This document shows, piece by piece, positions 10,865-20,341 of a stretch of 64,000 bases of DNA. Source of the stretch: Hygrocybe punicea (taxonomy: Eukaryota > Basidiomycota > Agaricomycetes > Agaricales > Hygrophoraceae). The translations under genes were made by a program, and so were the position numbers. Below the pieces are notes generated by a model that was given only the letters and a program-made list of their open reading frames with translations, was not told where the DNA came from and searched no databases. How positions within the stretch are numbered: the stretch's first letter is position 1; every line of letters starts with the position of its first letter. The stretch lies in NCBI GenBank assembly GCA_963556145.1, contig OY744461.1, positions 3,844,001 to 3,908,000 of the forward strand. The letters are read 5' to 3'.

Positions 10865-11308
10865 TTACTTGAGCAAGGCCAATAATACTTTCTGAACTTT
10901 TCTCTCTTGAGCTCCAATAGAAGCAGAGTTGGATGGATCAAAAGAGAAGTCAATGTCAAAATATTTCAGAAGCTGGTCCTTCTGCTCTGGAAAATAAGCA
11001 TGAAGATAATGGTATACCATAAATGCTGGATCTCCCCCTTCTGGAATATCAGCCAAGCAGAAATTGAGAATAGCAATTGATGAAGTATGAACAGAACACC
11101 ATGCTCCCTGAATGACAAGATTCCCCAGCTCTGCTTGAGTTCCATTCCAAATCTCTTCCCCCATAACAATCCCCTCAAAAGAAGCCAGTTGAAGGATACA
11201 TGCTTTACATTTTTTACTTACTGTGTATGGTGTTGGTATTTTGTTCTTCATTTGCTGGTCATATTTTACATGGCATTTAGGGCAAATAAAAAAGGTATCC
11301 TTCTTCAA
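10865..11308 (-). CDS. Unrecognised protein with two CxxC pairs
   Basis: A 147-residue open frame starts MKKDTFFICPKC and has a second pair CKAC about 25 residues on, suggesting a zinc-binding N-terminus. The rest (ASFEGIVMG, GAWCSVHTSS) matches nothing I can name. The frame weakly continues upstream to about 11530 with stops, so this is probably a fragment of a larger transposon-derived gene. No splice structure could be settled. Confidence 0.35.
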   Translation of the reverse strand: MKKDTFFICPKCHVKYDQQMKNKIPTPYTVSKKCKACILQLASFEGIVMGEEIWNGTQAELGNLVIQGAWCSVHTSSIAILNFCLADIPEGGDPAFMVYHYLHAYFPEQKDQLLKYFDIDFSFDPSNSASIGAQERKVQKVLLALLK

Positions 11309-11792
11309 AATAAATCCAGAGCTTACAGAAAGTGTGATACAATTGTCCCTGCCAAGGACCCTTGGGTAATAGGCACAGCAAAATACTTCACCACCATTGC
11401 CACAAGAGCAACACCACTGGAAAAGGCAATTAGTACAGAATTACTGCCTATAATATTTGATGGCTCCTTATCTCCCCTAGGTTGCAGTGGGAAGGGCTGC
11501 ACCGGCAGTGGTCATCATCTGATTCGTTGAAAGGGAACTCAAGTCTTATTATTGCTGAGGTCCTTTGTGAGTTGAAATTGAGGCAGTGCAATGGCTTTCT
11601 TGCTTGCAGTAGTAGCTGTGGTGATAGGCATTGTAGTAGACAAAGTCAAAAAGTGAGTGAGAGAAGTGAATTTGGAGTTGCAGAACAATGACAGGTTTGC
11701 AATGAGGTGGCCTCAAATGGACCACCCAAATTTCAACAACTCCACTCATTCATTCTCATTTACCTCCACCTTCCTAGTTGTAAGTTATAATA

Positions 11793-12518
11793 TGCTGTTT
11801 TCAAAAGTCACAACCTTTTGAAAAATAAATCTTTTAAAGAGGAGAAAGCCAATCAAACATAAGAACTCATGAAATAATGCACCAATTGACATGGTTTTGG
11901 AGAGAAAGTTTTTCTACTCCCTGAAAGCTATCTTGCTATTTATTTACATTTTTAAAATCTTTGATGTGTAGAGAGTCACAGGTGAATTGTCATTTTCAGT
12001 GACTCCAACTTGTACAACGAATATCTCCCCAACCAATGCTTGGATTGACATGGTTGTGGAGAGAAACTTGTTTTATTTTGCAAGAGGTACAAGGTCCCAT
12101 ACTGTGTTTTTCTTTATTTTGAAAATTTGAAGGAGCAGTACACAAAAATGCCCTCTGCATAAATAACATTACAGTGATCTGCTAAAGTCCAAAATACAGA
12201 AAAACATGGTATGGGCCCTTGTAGCCCTTGCAAAATAAAACAAGTTTCTCTCCACAACCATGTCAATCCAAGCATTGGTTGGGGAGATATTCGTTGTACA
12301 AGTTGGAGTCACTGAAAATGACAATTCACCTGTGACTCTCTACACATCAAAGATTTTAAAAATGTAAATAGACAGCAAGATAGCTTTCAGGGAGTAGAAA
12401 AACTTTCTCTCCAAAACCATGTCAATTGGTGCATTATTTCATGAGTTCTTATGTTTGATTGGCTTTCTCCTCTTTACTGTAAAAGATTTATTTTTTGAAA
12501 GACTTTTGAAAATGGCAA
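11793..12518. mobile_element. 726-bp foldback element (TA-flanked)
   Basis: Two arms of about 330 bp are near-perfect reverse complements (for example GAGAAAGCCAATCAAACATA at left against its complement near 12455). The tips read TGCTGTTTTCAAAAGTC and GACTTTTGAAAATGGCAA, and the flanks are TA (11791-11792, 12519-12520). It has no coding capacity. It shares tip sequence with the MITE at 2083-2425, so both probably use the same TA-specific transposase. Confidence 0.85.
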
Positions 12519-12559
12519 TAATATTTTATTACATCCTTTTTTGTTCTTTAATGTTTAAC

Positions 12560-13577
12560 GTGAGCAAAACAGGCCTGTAATACAACAGTTTGGAAATGAA
12601 TCCGACTGTAATACCTGCACAAAGGTACGAGTTGGGTTTTTTCCGAGTCTATGTTACTGACTACTCTCACCTGTTCTCGTGCGACAATGTCACCAACGGC
12701 CTCACCCACACCCAAAACCACAACAGGGCTGCTGGACTGAGGACAACAACCCAACCAATGCCCTGAAGCACACCAATGCCCAGCAACAACAACCACAGCC
12801 CCACCACGCCCAACAGGGCCATCCACAACAATGACCACCCCACCAATGCCCAACACTGCATCCAACAGGGCCACCAATGCCCGATGGTGATGAGGATGGC
12901 CCCACCAACACGCAACAGGGCCACCAATGCCCGACGACAACGATGACGACCCTCCAAGCCCAAACCACACCAACAGGGCCCCAACAATGACAGCCATCTC
13001 ACCAACGCCCAATGCCATATCCAACAGGGCCGCCAACGCAACAATGGCCCCAGCAATGCCCAACAGGGCCGCCAACACCCAACAACAACGAAGATGGCCC
13101 CACTATGCCCAATGGAGCCCCCAACAATGATGACAATGGCCCCACCATGCCCAACAGGGCCGCAAACGATGATGGCAGCCCCACTAATGCCCAACCCCAC
13201 ACCAACAGGGCCGCCAATGACAACGGTCACCCCACAACGCCCAACGTCGCATCCAACAGGGCTGCCAATGCCCAAAAATGCGACGATGGCCCCACCACGC
13301 CCAACAGGGCCGCCAATGACGACGGCCACCCCACTAATGCCCAACCCCACACAAACAGGGCCGCCAACGACGAACAACAATGACAACGGCCCCACCATGC
13401 CCAACAGGGCTGCCAACAATGACAGCCACCCCATCAACACCCAACGCCGCATCCAACAGGGCCACCAACGCCCAATGGTGACGACAATGGCCCAGCAATG
13501 CCCAACAGGACCGCCAATGCCCAACGAGGACGACAATGGCCCCACCAACACAATGACCCCCTGCAGGGCCACTAACA
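12560..13577 (+). repeat. Triplet-array exon of repeat copy X3
   Basis: An array of CCCAACAGGGCCGCCAACG-like words is the inverted counterpart of 1140-2068. Frames are open on both strands, up to 307 codons on the minus strand, because of the period-three structure. A short exon-like stretch with a GTACGAG donor lies at 12590-12660. I regard the open frames as artefacts unless transcript evidence shows otherwise. Confidence 0.55.
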
Positions 13578-13629
13578 CCTCGCGAAACATGCCGCTACAT
13601 CAATTGATGTGTGTGCCAGCTTTGCAAGG
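13578..13629. repeat. 52-bp palindromic unit (copy P2)
   Basis: It has CCTCGCGAA at the left tip, TTTGCAAGG at the right tip and ATCAATTGAT at 13599-13608. Its right arm overlaps a splice-donor-like AAG|GTATGTAG on the plus strand. It is the reverse-complement counterpart of the unit at 1080-1131, as expected for inverted copies of the same repeat. Confidence 0.75.
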
Positions 13630-14059
13630 TATGTAGGCTGTCTGGGTTGGGGCCCGCTGACATCCAACCATGACCACAATGACGACGGCCCCAACATCCA
13701 ACCATGACCACAATGACGACGGCCCCAACATCCAATGGAGATGGCTGACTTCTCGTGGAGTATGCCGTCGTGGGTCCATACAGTGCTGAAAATCATGGGG
13801 CTATATATATAATATCTAATACATGCTTCAAGAAAAAAACTACAACTACATTACTATAGAACCCTTGTAGTGTTGCCGAAGTTCAGTTCGGTCCGGTTCC
13901 GACCCTTTTTGGCGGAACCGCGAACTGAACTTCGGGTCCGGTTTGGCGCATGGCCAAACCTGGACCCGAACGGCTTTGAACCGTCTCTTAGCGTTCGGTC
14001 TGGGTTCAGACGCGGTCTGAACCCCAGACCGAGGTTGGCTCACCCCTGAGCTCCATTCT

Positions 14060-14111
14060 CCTCGCGAATGGCAGGCACGTATCAATTGATACGGCGCTAC
14101 GCTTCGCGAGG
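14060..14111. repeat. 52-bp palindromic unit (copy P3)
   Basis: The ends are the perfect 9-bp inverted pair CCTCGCGAA / TTCGCGAGG and the centre is ATCAATTGAT (14081-14090). This copy lies inside the hAT-like element, at the edge of its CTG array. It has the same length as the copies at 1080 and 13578, although the surrounding sequence is unrelated. Confidence 0.8.
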
Positions 14112-14129
14112 AAGTTGGGCTACGGGGGA

Positions 14130-14458
14130 GCCGTCTGGTGCTGTTGCTGCTGCTGCTGCCGCTCCCACTGCTGGTGCTGCTGCTGCTGCTGCCGTCGCCG
14201 TCGCTGCTGCGCTCCTGCTGCTGCTGTTGCCGTTGCCGCTGCCGCTGTTGCTGCTGCTGCCGACATTGCTGCTGCTGCTGCTGCTGGCCGTCGTGGTGGT
14301 GGTTGCCGTTGTTGTTGCTGCCGCTGATGGTGATGTTGGGGCTTGATGCACCAGCAGCAGCTGCTGCTGCTGCCGGTGTTGCTGCTGCCAGCGTTGCTGC
14401 TGCTGCTGCTGCTGTTGCCGCCGTTGCTGCTGCCGCCATTGCTGCTGTTGCTCCTGCG

Positions 14459-14489
<31 letters not shown>

Positions 14490-14499
14490 CGCTGCCGGC

Positions 14500-14532
<33 letters not shown>

Positions 14533-14571
14533 GCCGTTGCTGCTGCCGCCGTTGCTACTGTTGCTCCTGCG

Positions 14572-14602
<31 letters not shown>

Positions 14603-14635
14603 CACTGCCGGCGCTGCTGCTGCTGTCGTGGCCGT

Positions 14636-14666
<31 letters not shown>

Positions 14667-14823
14667 GTTGCTGTTGCCGTTGCCGTTTCCGTTGCTGCTG
14701 TTGCTGCTGCGCTCCTGCTGTTGCTGCTGTTGCCGTTGCCGCTGCCGCTGTTGCTGCTGCTGCCGACATTGCTGCTGCTGCTGCTGGGCGTCGTGGTTGT
14801 CGTTGCCGTGGTTGTCGATTTTC
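14130..14823 (-). repeat. CTG/CAG-rich triplet array
   Basis: About 690 bp of interrupted CTG, TGC and CCG triplets form the array. On the minus strand, in the frame following the intron acceptor at 14823, it reads as Gln-rich sequence with Arg interruptions; other frames give Ser- or Ala-rich chains. Long internal direct duplications are visible, for example GCTCCTGCGCTCCTGCTGCTG near 14200, 14452 and 14570 (19-20 nt matched). Such an array should be length-variable between strains. Confidence 0.8.
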
Positions 14824-15214
14824 CTGTCGCAAATAACATTAGTAAAGTTAAGAAAAAAAGGAAACTTACCTTGAGGAACACAACACAAATTGTGTTGTGT
14901 TCAATCCGCGTTGATGTTGCTGTGTCGCGTGAAAGCTACCTCGTCACGGCCGGTCACATGATACCGTTTAACACGAAATGGTAAGTAAAGAAATATGAAA
15001 AACAAATGAAATAAATTCCTTAAAAATATCCGCGTTCGCGGTTTGGACGCGGTTTGGAGCCGTTCAGGAAATCCGGCCAGCCTCGAAACCCTGAACCGAA
15101 CCCGCGGTCTGGTTCAGCATTTGGCTGAACTTAGACTGAACCCCGGGTTCGGTTCGGGGTTTGAACCGGGTTCGGCTAGGTTCGGAACCGAACTACGGCA
15201 ACACTAAACCCTTG

Positions 15215-15725
15215 AAGTCACCCACCCTGGACCCATGCCCAAGGAATAGTGGAGAGGCCATCCCCCCCACTGGTGACATGTCAAGAAATGAATGCCTGCA
15301 ACTATCCACAAGCTGCACCCTCACCAGGACTTCGGTGCCCTGGCATCAAGCAGAGAAATTCAGCTCTCTCTGCCGGGGTGAGTGAAGTGGATGTGGAAGA
15401 GCACTGAAGGCAAAACACGAAGGTTTCAGGGTGTTTAAATAAAATTGAACCATCACATGATCGTAAACATGTGATTTTTGACGTGGGAATTAGTCACATC
15501 ACTCAGGAATTGCCGGGTCACGGGTTTGGTCTGACTAGCAATCTTGCAGAATATTTGTTCCAGCTTTCTGAAGTTCACTTTAGCCTCTCTGGTCTCTCTG
15601 AGCTCTCTTACCTCACTCTCACTCTCTAATCTACTACATACCACACAAACAATAGCTTGGGAAATTCAGGCAATACTCAAAGCTAACTCAAAGCTCACTA
15701 TAACAAATATGTCTCTACCACAAAC
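15215..15725 (+). repeat. Promoter-like module, inverted copy of 345-905
   Basis: It carries the same ordered boxes as 345-905. After the TC-rich leader an ATG-containing stretch follows (about 15708-15740), then a degenerate reading frame. The TTTAAAT and CACATGATC boxes lie at about 15434-15462. Function as a promoter is inference from position and composition. Confidence 0.55.
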
Positions 15726-15739
15726 AATGAAAAAGAAAA

Positions 15740-16430
15740 AACTTTGAACATCAAAGAGTTGCACCAGCTTCAAAAGAAGAGGAAGAGAGCCAACAAAACC
15801 ACTTTCACCTGATGACAATGACATTCTTGACAAGGTTTGTGCCATTTTGATAATGCTTCTTTTCATGCTGATGTATTAATCTTCAGTAGAAAATTGCCAA
15901 TTGGTTTAAGAATGGGCAACAATCCCAATAAAATAAGAAGAAAGTAGAAGATTTCCAGGAGTCAGAAAGTCATGTTGAGAAGGATAATGGTGATTTAATG
16001 GCTAAATTCTCAAGGCATTTTTCTAAATGGAAGGATAGTGACTTTTATGATGAGTGGTGTGAATTTACCCTTGGCATGGGTTCTGAAAATACTGTCAGAA
16101 TAATAATCTTGTTTTCAGCCTTTTATAGTGAAACTGCCACTACACACTGGAGGGATATTGAAGAAGATCCTCACAAGTTTTTTGAGTCAAGATCTATTCC
16201 TCAGAACATAGACATCCTTATCAAGAAGCCACCACACTTTACAAACTGATGTGCTAATGGGCTTTATCATTACTGGTTCACATTGCAAGAGGAAGGAAAA
16301 CAACCATCACAGGTCAGATAGGAGTTGCATGCTTTAGATAAGCAGAGGTGAACTGCCATCAAGAAGAAGACAAGCAAGCCATACTTGGAGGTAAAAGATG
16401 CTGAAGAGGACATTGAAGTATGAATATATA
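15740..16430 (+). pseudogene. Degenerate unrecognised transposon-type gene
   Basis: Pieces of open frame appear in the same direction: 15998-16246 gives 83 residues starting MAKFSRHFSKWKD, and 16245-16420 continues in another frame (YWFTLQEEGKQ, AIKKKTSKPYLEVKDAEEDIEV). Stops and shifts separate them. The composition is protein-like rather than repeat-like. I cannot name the family. Confidence 0.35.
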
Positions 16431-16519
16431 TATATATGAATAAAAGAAAAAAAAGTATTGAATTGACAGCATAAATTGAACACTGATGTTACCAACATTG
16501 TTATAATTAGGAGGAGAAT

Positions 16520-16790
16520 TAGGAGGGTATACATATCCTGAAAACATCAGCCTGGACCATTTCAGCTGGCCCAGGATATATCCTAAAAGCACTAGCCTAG
16601 ACCAGTCCCAGTTGGCTGGGGAAAATATTAGCCTGGACCATGTGAGTTGGGCCAGGAGATATCCTGAGAACATCAGCCTGGACCATCTCAGTTGGGCCAG
16701 GATATATCTCAGCCTGATTCAGCTATCCCCAAGCCAGTTGGGCAATCTCATTTTCAGGCATCCCAACTCAGTTGGTAATATCTTGCTGAA
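16520..16790 (-). repeat. Minisatellite C with flanking module
   Basis: About four degenerate 45-bp units (16520-16710) are followed by the 80-bp module CAGCCTGATTCAGCTATCCC ... GTAATATCTTGCTGAAT (16707-16787). The orientation is as in 7565-8030. It marks the left edge of repeat copy X4. Confidence 0.75.
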
Positions 16791-16859
16791 TGCCCTGGCA
16801 AAATTCTGTGCATTTGCTGGCTGCAACATAGGTTTTGGTCCACCAACAATCAGGCACTT

Positions 16860-17219
16860 ATGTGTATAAAATGAGTACTTATTCAAGTACTCCTCAGATT
16901 AATTTCAGATTTTTAAGACAAAGTTATATCATTAAAGGTCCAATTCTGGCAGAGGAAATGGAATAAATTGTGAATAGCTCTTGATGCAGGGCTGAATAAA
17001 ATACAAAATTTGACATGAGAGTAGGTATACTATATTTACATCTTTTGAGGATCTCACTTTGGGTATGCATGCATTGTTGTGCATGCCAGAAGATTCAAAA
17101 GCTTCAGCCACACTTCCATGTTTGGCAACTTGAACCCATTTGGGAAATCGGCAACTGCCGGTTGGCTTTCCCATGCAAGTTCAAGCTTTAACTCATTGTT
17201 TTCAACAACGCGTCAACAA
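16860..17219. other. Exon-1 region of repeat copy X4
   Basis: Blocks shared with 2700-2830 and 8600-8890 occur here, including CCAATTCTGGCAGAGGAAATG and CCCATTTGGGAAATCGGCAAC (each 19-20 nt matched). The exon would continue TCAACAACG|CGTCAACAA and is interrupted at 17220 by a hAT-like element, resuming at 18279. Confidence 0.45.
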
Positions 17220-18270
17220 AGGACCCCCGAATACAAGTGGCAATGCCTGCGCAGGTGACCCCATTTCAGTCTGGATAAAAAAATTCAAATTTGCTCCAAA
17301 TGGTCTGGATAAACTCAGGCATGGGGCCAATTTTCAGAATTTGGGGCAGACTTTGGAGGAGGCATCAAAAAGAAAAATGCCGTAGGCCCACCAAACCATA
17401 GGATTCATCTATGTACATGTACGCAAGGCTAATTCATCCCCAGATACATCCATTTCTGCCTCCTGTTCCATCGGTGCCCCCTTCTTAGACCTTGGATTCC
17501 TACGCAAGACTTGAAGGCACTTGACAGCTGCCACAAGCTGGGAGCAGTACTTGTTATATCTTGCAAAAATTGAGAAAGAATCCTCATCTAGTTCAAGCTG
17601 ATGCTGATCAGTGCTCTAAGCAGGCTGTGAGATCCAGGCAGCAGCCAAAGTAGGATATCAGGAGACATGTGTGAATAGGTGTAGGCTTGCAATGCAGCAA
17701 CCTTCCACTGGCAGTGGATGGCATGGAACCTTGCCATTCAACCAGTTGCACACCAAGATATGAAATTGCACCAATGCTGCAAGTCTTAGATTGCCAAGGA
17801 GTCCTATTTTTCCTGTCAGATTGTGCATAGAGAGTTACCACTGTAGGATGAATGGGTCAAAGTAAGGCAATTGGAATGATAGCTGGAGATGATAACTTTT
17901 GCAAGGAGAAGGCAAGAGTCAACAACTACCAATGCCACCCAGAACGAAGAACAGAATGACCACCTGTGATTCCGACAACAGTGTCCATCAACTCATCAAC
18001 AATCATCTGAGGTAAAACCATGTTGATGAGGGTAAGCCTATTATGGCAGGAAACTGCCTTGATTTGGGGTGAAATGTATAAAATTTTCAGAGGAATAGTC
18101 TGGACATGGATGAGGCTTCGACAATTTTATGAAATTCAGGTTGGATATATACAATGGCATTTTGTAGATTTTCAGGTTTTTAGTCCAGATAAAAGCAGGC
18201 ATAGGCTACTTTTTTTCTCACTTTTGATCTGGATACTGCGCAGGCATTGCTACTTATATTCAGGGGTCCT
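17220..18270. mobile_element. hAT-like non-autonomous element
   Basis: About 35-bp inverted ends (AGGACCCCCGAATACAAGTG at left, complement of AGGACCCCTGAATATAAGT at right) are flanked by a perfect 8-bp duplication GTCAACAA (17212-17219, 18271-18278). It contains no recognisable transposase; the open frames at 17608-17841 and 18020-18319 match no family. The ends differ from those of the other hAT-like elements here, so this is a separate family. Confidence 0.88.
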
Positions 18271-19095
18271 GTCAACAACAGGAGACGGGTGCAGAGGAGC
18301 ACCTGAGGTAAATTTCTGATTTTAACTTTTTTGTATTCTTTGCTAATTGTTGACCTTGTGCAGGTACCCCACGCCAAACAGGTGAATCCAAACACCCAAC
18401 AGCAGAACACAATGTGCCAGCAAACAGAATGGAAGCTGACAAAAATGGCCACCACAAGGATGGTGGAAACAAGGCCACGAGGCCAGGTACGAGGATGTGC
18501 CTGGCCAGGACAGAGTGCTGAGACAACCACAGCTGCAATGATGAGGACAGACACCATGAGGAAACAGATGGCCAGCCAGGGGACGATGACAGGGATGAAG
18601 ACAGACAGTGATGGGATGACAGGACAATGGAGACCACGAGGGGACAACGAGGACAACAACAGGGAAGGAGATGGAGATGATGATGACAATGAGGACAAGA
18701 GGACAAATGAGAATGAGGACAGTGACGAGGACAATGGGAATGGGAATGGGAACGATGGCAACAGGAACGAGAAGGAGGATGATGGGGATGGGGATGACAG
18801 GAAAGGGAATGATGGGGAGGAGGATGGTGGACCGAAGACGAAGACGATGACGATGGGAATGCAGGAGGTATGTACATCCCACCTGTCCACCCTCTTCTCC
18901 TGCCTCTTCCTCTTCCTCTCCCTCTCCTACTCCCTGCTGCCCTTCCCTCCTCCCTTCCCTGCTCCCCTTCTCATACACCCTCTCCCTGCTGCCACTCCCA
19001 CACCCTCCTCCCACACCCACACCCACACCCACATCCACAGCCACTTCAACTCCCACTCCACTCCCACTCCCACTCCCACTCCCACTCCCTGTATT
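18271..19095 (+). repeat. Exon, intron and acidic array of repeat copy X4
   Basis: The exon resumes after the hAT-like element and ends CACCTGAG|GTAAAT. A 56-nt intron (18308-18363, ending TTGTGCAG) leads to the array exon (18364-18867), which in one frame is Gln/Thr-rich then Asp/Glu/Asn-rich (EDNNREGDGDDDDNED-like). The donor GTATGTACATCCC at 18868 matches copy X2 exactly, and a C/T-rich tract (18880-19090) follows. Antisense open frames over the same DNA are artefacts. Confidence 0.6.
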
Positions 19096-19199
19096 ATTTA
19101 ATTATGTATTTGGATAAAATAATATCTAAATTGATATTTCCATTCTCAGTAATAGTGAGTGTAAATGTATTGATTCCAATGGAGAGTGGAGTAATATTA

Positions 19200-19710
19200 C
19201 AGCCATTTTAGTGATTCATGGCAGTAACTGGATTTTTTTTCATCAATTGAGAAATTTGGACTTAGTGGAATTTCCAGTGCTGAATCCTTTATCTCATGAA
19301 ATACTGTATGGATTGAGATGGTTATAGAGGGAAAGTTGTACTATTTCTTAAGGGCTATCTACTCCTATTATTACATTTGGACAATATTTAGTGTTTGGTG
19401 ACTTGTGGATGAAACAAAAGGTAAACCAGTACTTTTTGACACCCAAAATAATATTGTCAAATTATGCCATCAAATGAGCTCATATGAAAAGGATTATAGG
19501 GAGAAGCTTCTTCAGTTTTTCAAGGGCTAGAAGTACAAATACCATGTTTTCCTTCATTTTTGTCCTTGGAGCCAACATTGCATCTGTACTATGTTTGTCT
19601 GCATTAGACTTGAAATATTACATGAATTTTACAGCCATTTTGAGCGAGCTTGACACTACATAGATTTTGAGTACTTTAGGAAATTCGGACTTAGTAGAAT
19701 TTCTCAGGCT
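19200..19710 (+). repeat. Left IR/DR arm of the Tc1-like element
   Basis: The outer box TTACAGCCATTTTAGTGA is at 19197-19214 and the inner box TTACAGCCATTTTGAGCGA at about 19630. The arm ends four bases before the transposase ATG. A diverged copy of the arm without the transposase is at 44760-45170. Confidence 0.85.
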
Positions 19711-20169
19711 CTCATGTACCATAAAATCACTCCGGGCCTCAAGATAGCTGCAATCAGGCTATATGAGTGTGGTCTTCTTGACCTTGACGACATTCTCGAC
19801 ACCTGCATGTTGTCACGCAGCACGTTCTTTCACGCCCTCAAGCTTTATCACACCACTGGGGATGTTGTAAACCCCAAACCATCCTATCATTTCACTCACA
19901 AACTCGACCACAACGACATTCATTATCTATGCCAACTCATCCATGTCAATCCCAACCATTTCCTCAGTGAGCTCACCCATCTCCTCAAGACCAACCATTT
20001 TATATCTGTCCACTACACCACCATTTGCACAGAACTCATCCAAGCGGGCATCAGCCATTAGGGTGTAGCACGGGTGACCCGCGGGTCCCCAGGCCGAACA
20101 CCGTACCCATACCCGCAGACACCGCACCCGTCACAGGTCTGGGTCTGCATCACCCGCCATCGGACACGG

Positions 20170-20320
20170 TGTAGTAGGGACTAGGGGTCCCTACTGGTGC
20201 CTCAGTGGTCTCAGGGTGGTGTGACAAGCTGAAGTCTCATATCCTATCTAAGACATCATGTAATCCTACGGAACGATCACGTGATCTACTAGTAGTAGTG
20301 GGGCACTACCCACTACTACA
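20170..20320. mobile_element. 151-bp solo-LTR-like insertion
   Basis: It begins TGTAGTAGGGAC and ends CACTACTACA, with a 4-bp duplication ACGG on both sides (20166-20169, 20321-20324). TG...CA ends and a 4-bp duplication suit a solo LTR or a very small LTR-like element. Confidence 0.65.
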
Positions 20321-20341
20321 ACGGGTATAGTGGTTACCCGC

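Larger units (their letters stand above)
13868..15206 (-). mobile_element. Non-autonomous hAT-like element carrying a polyglutamine-type array
   Basis: The termini are TAGTGTTGCCG and CGGCAACACTA. The flanks are an exact 8-bp duplication AACCCTTG (13860-13867 and 15207-15214), diagnostic of hAT-type insertion. Subterminal DNA is full of short GGTTCGG/CCGAAC words. Inside lie the palindrome at 14060-14111 and a CTG/GCT array (14130-14823). On the minus strand a 46-nt intron (14824-14869) joins the array to an upstream exon ending TTCCTCAAG. No transposase is present. It inserted into the promoter-like module of copy X3, whose sequence resumes at 15215. Confidence 0.9.

Noticed and set aside
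12667..14888. Long open frames (up to 328 codons) on both strands over the array DNA
   Set aside because: Frames are open on both strands at once and follow triplet-periodic repeats; no domain, and the larger ones cross the hAT-like element border or the intron.
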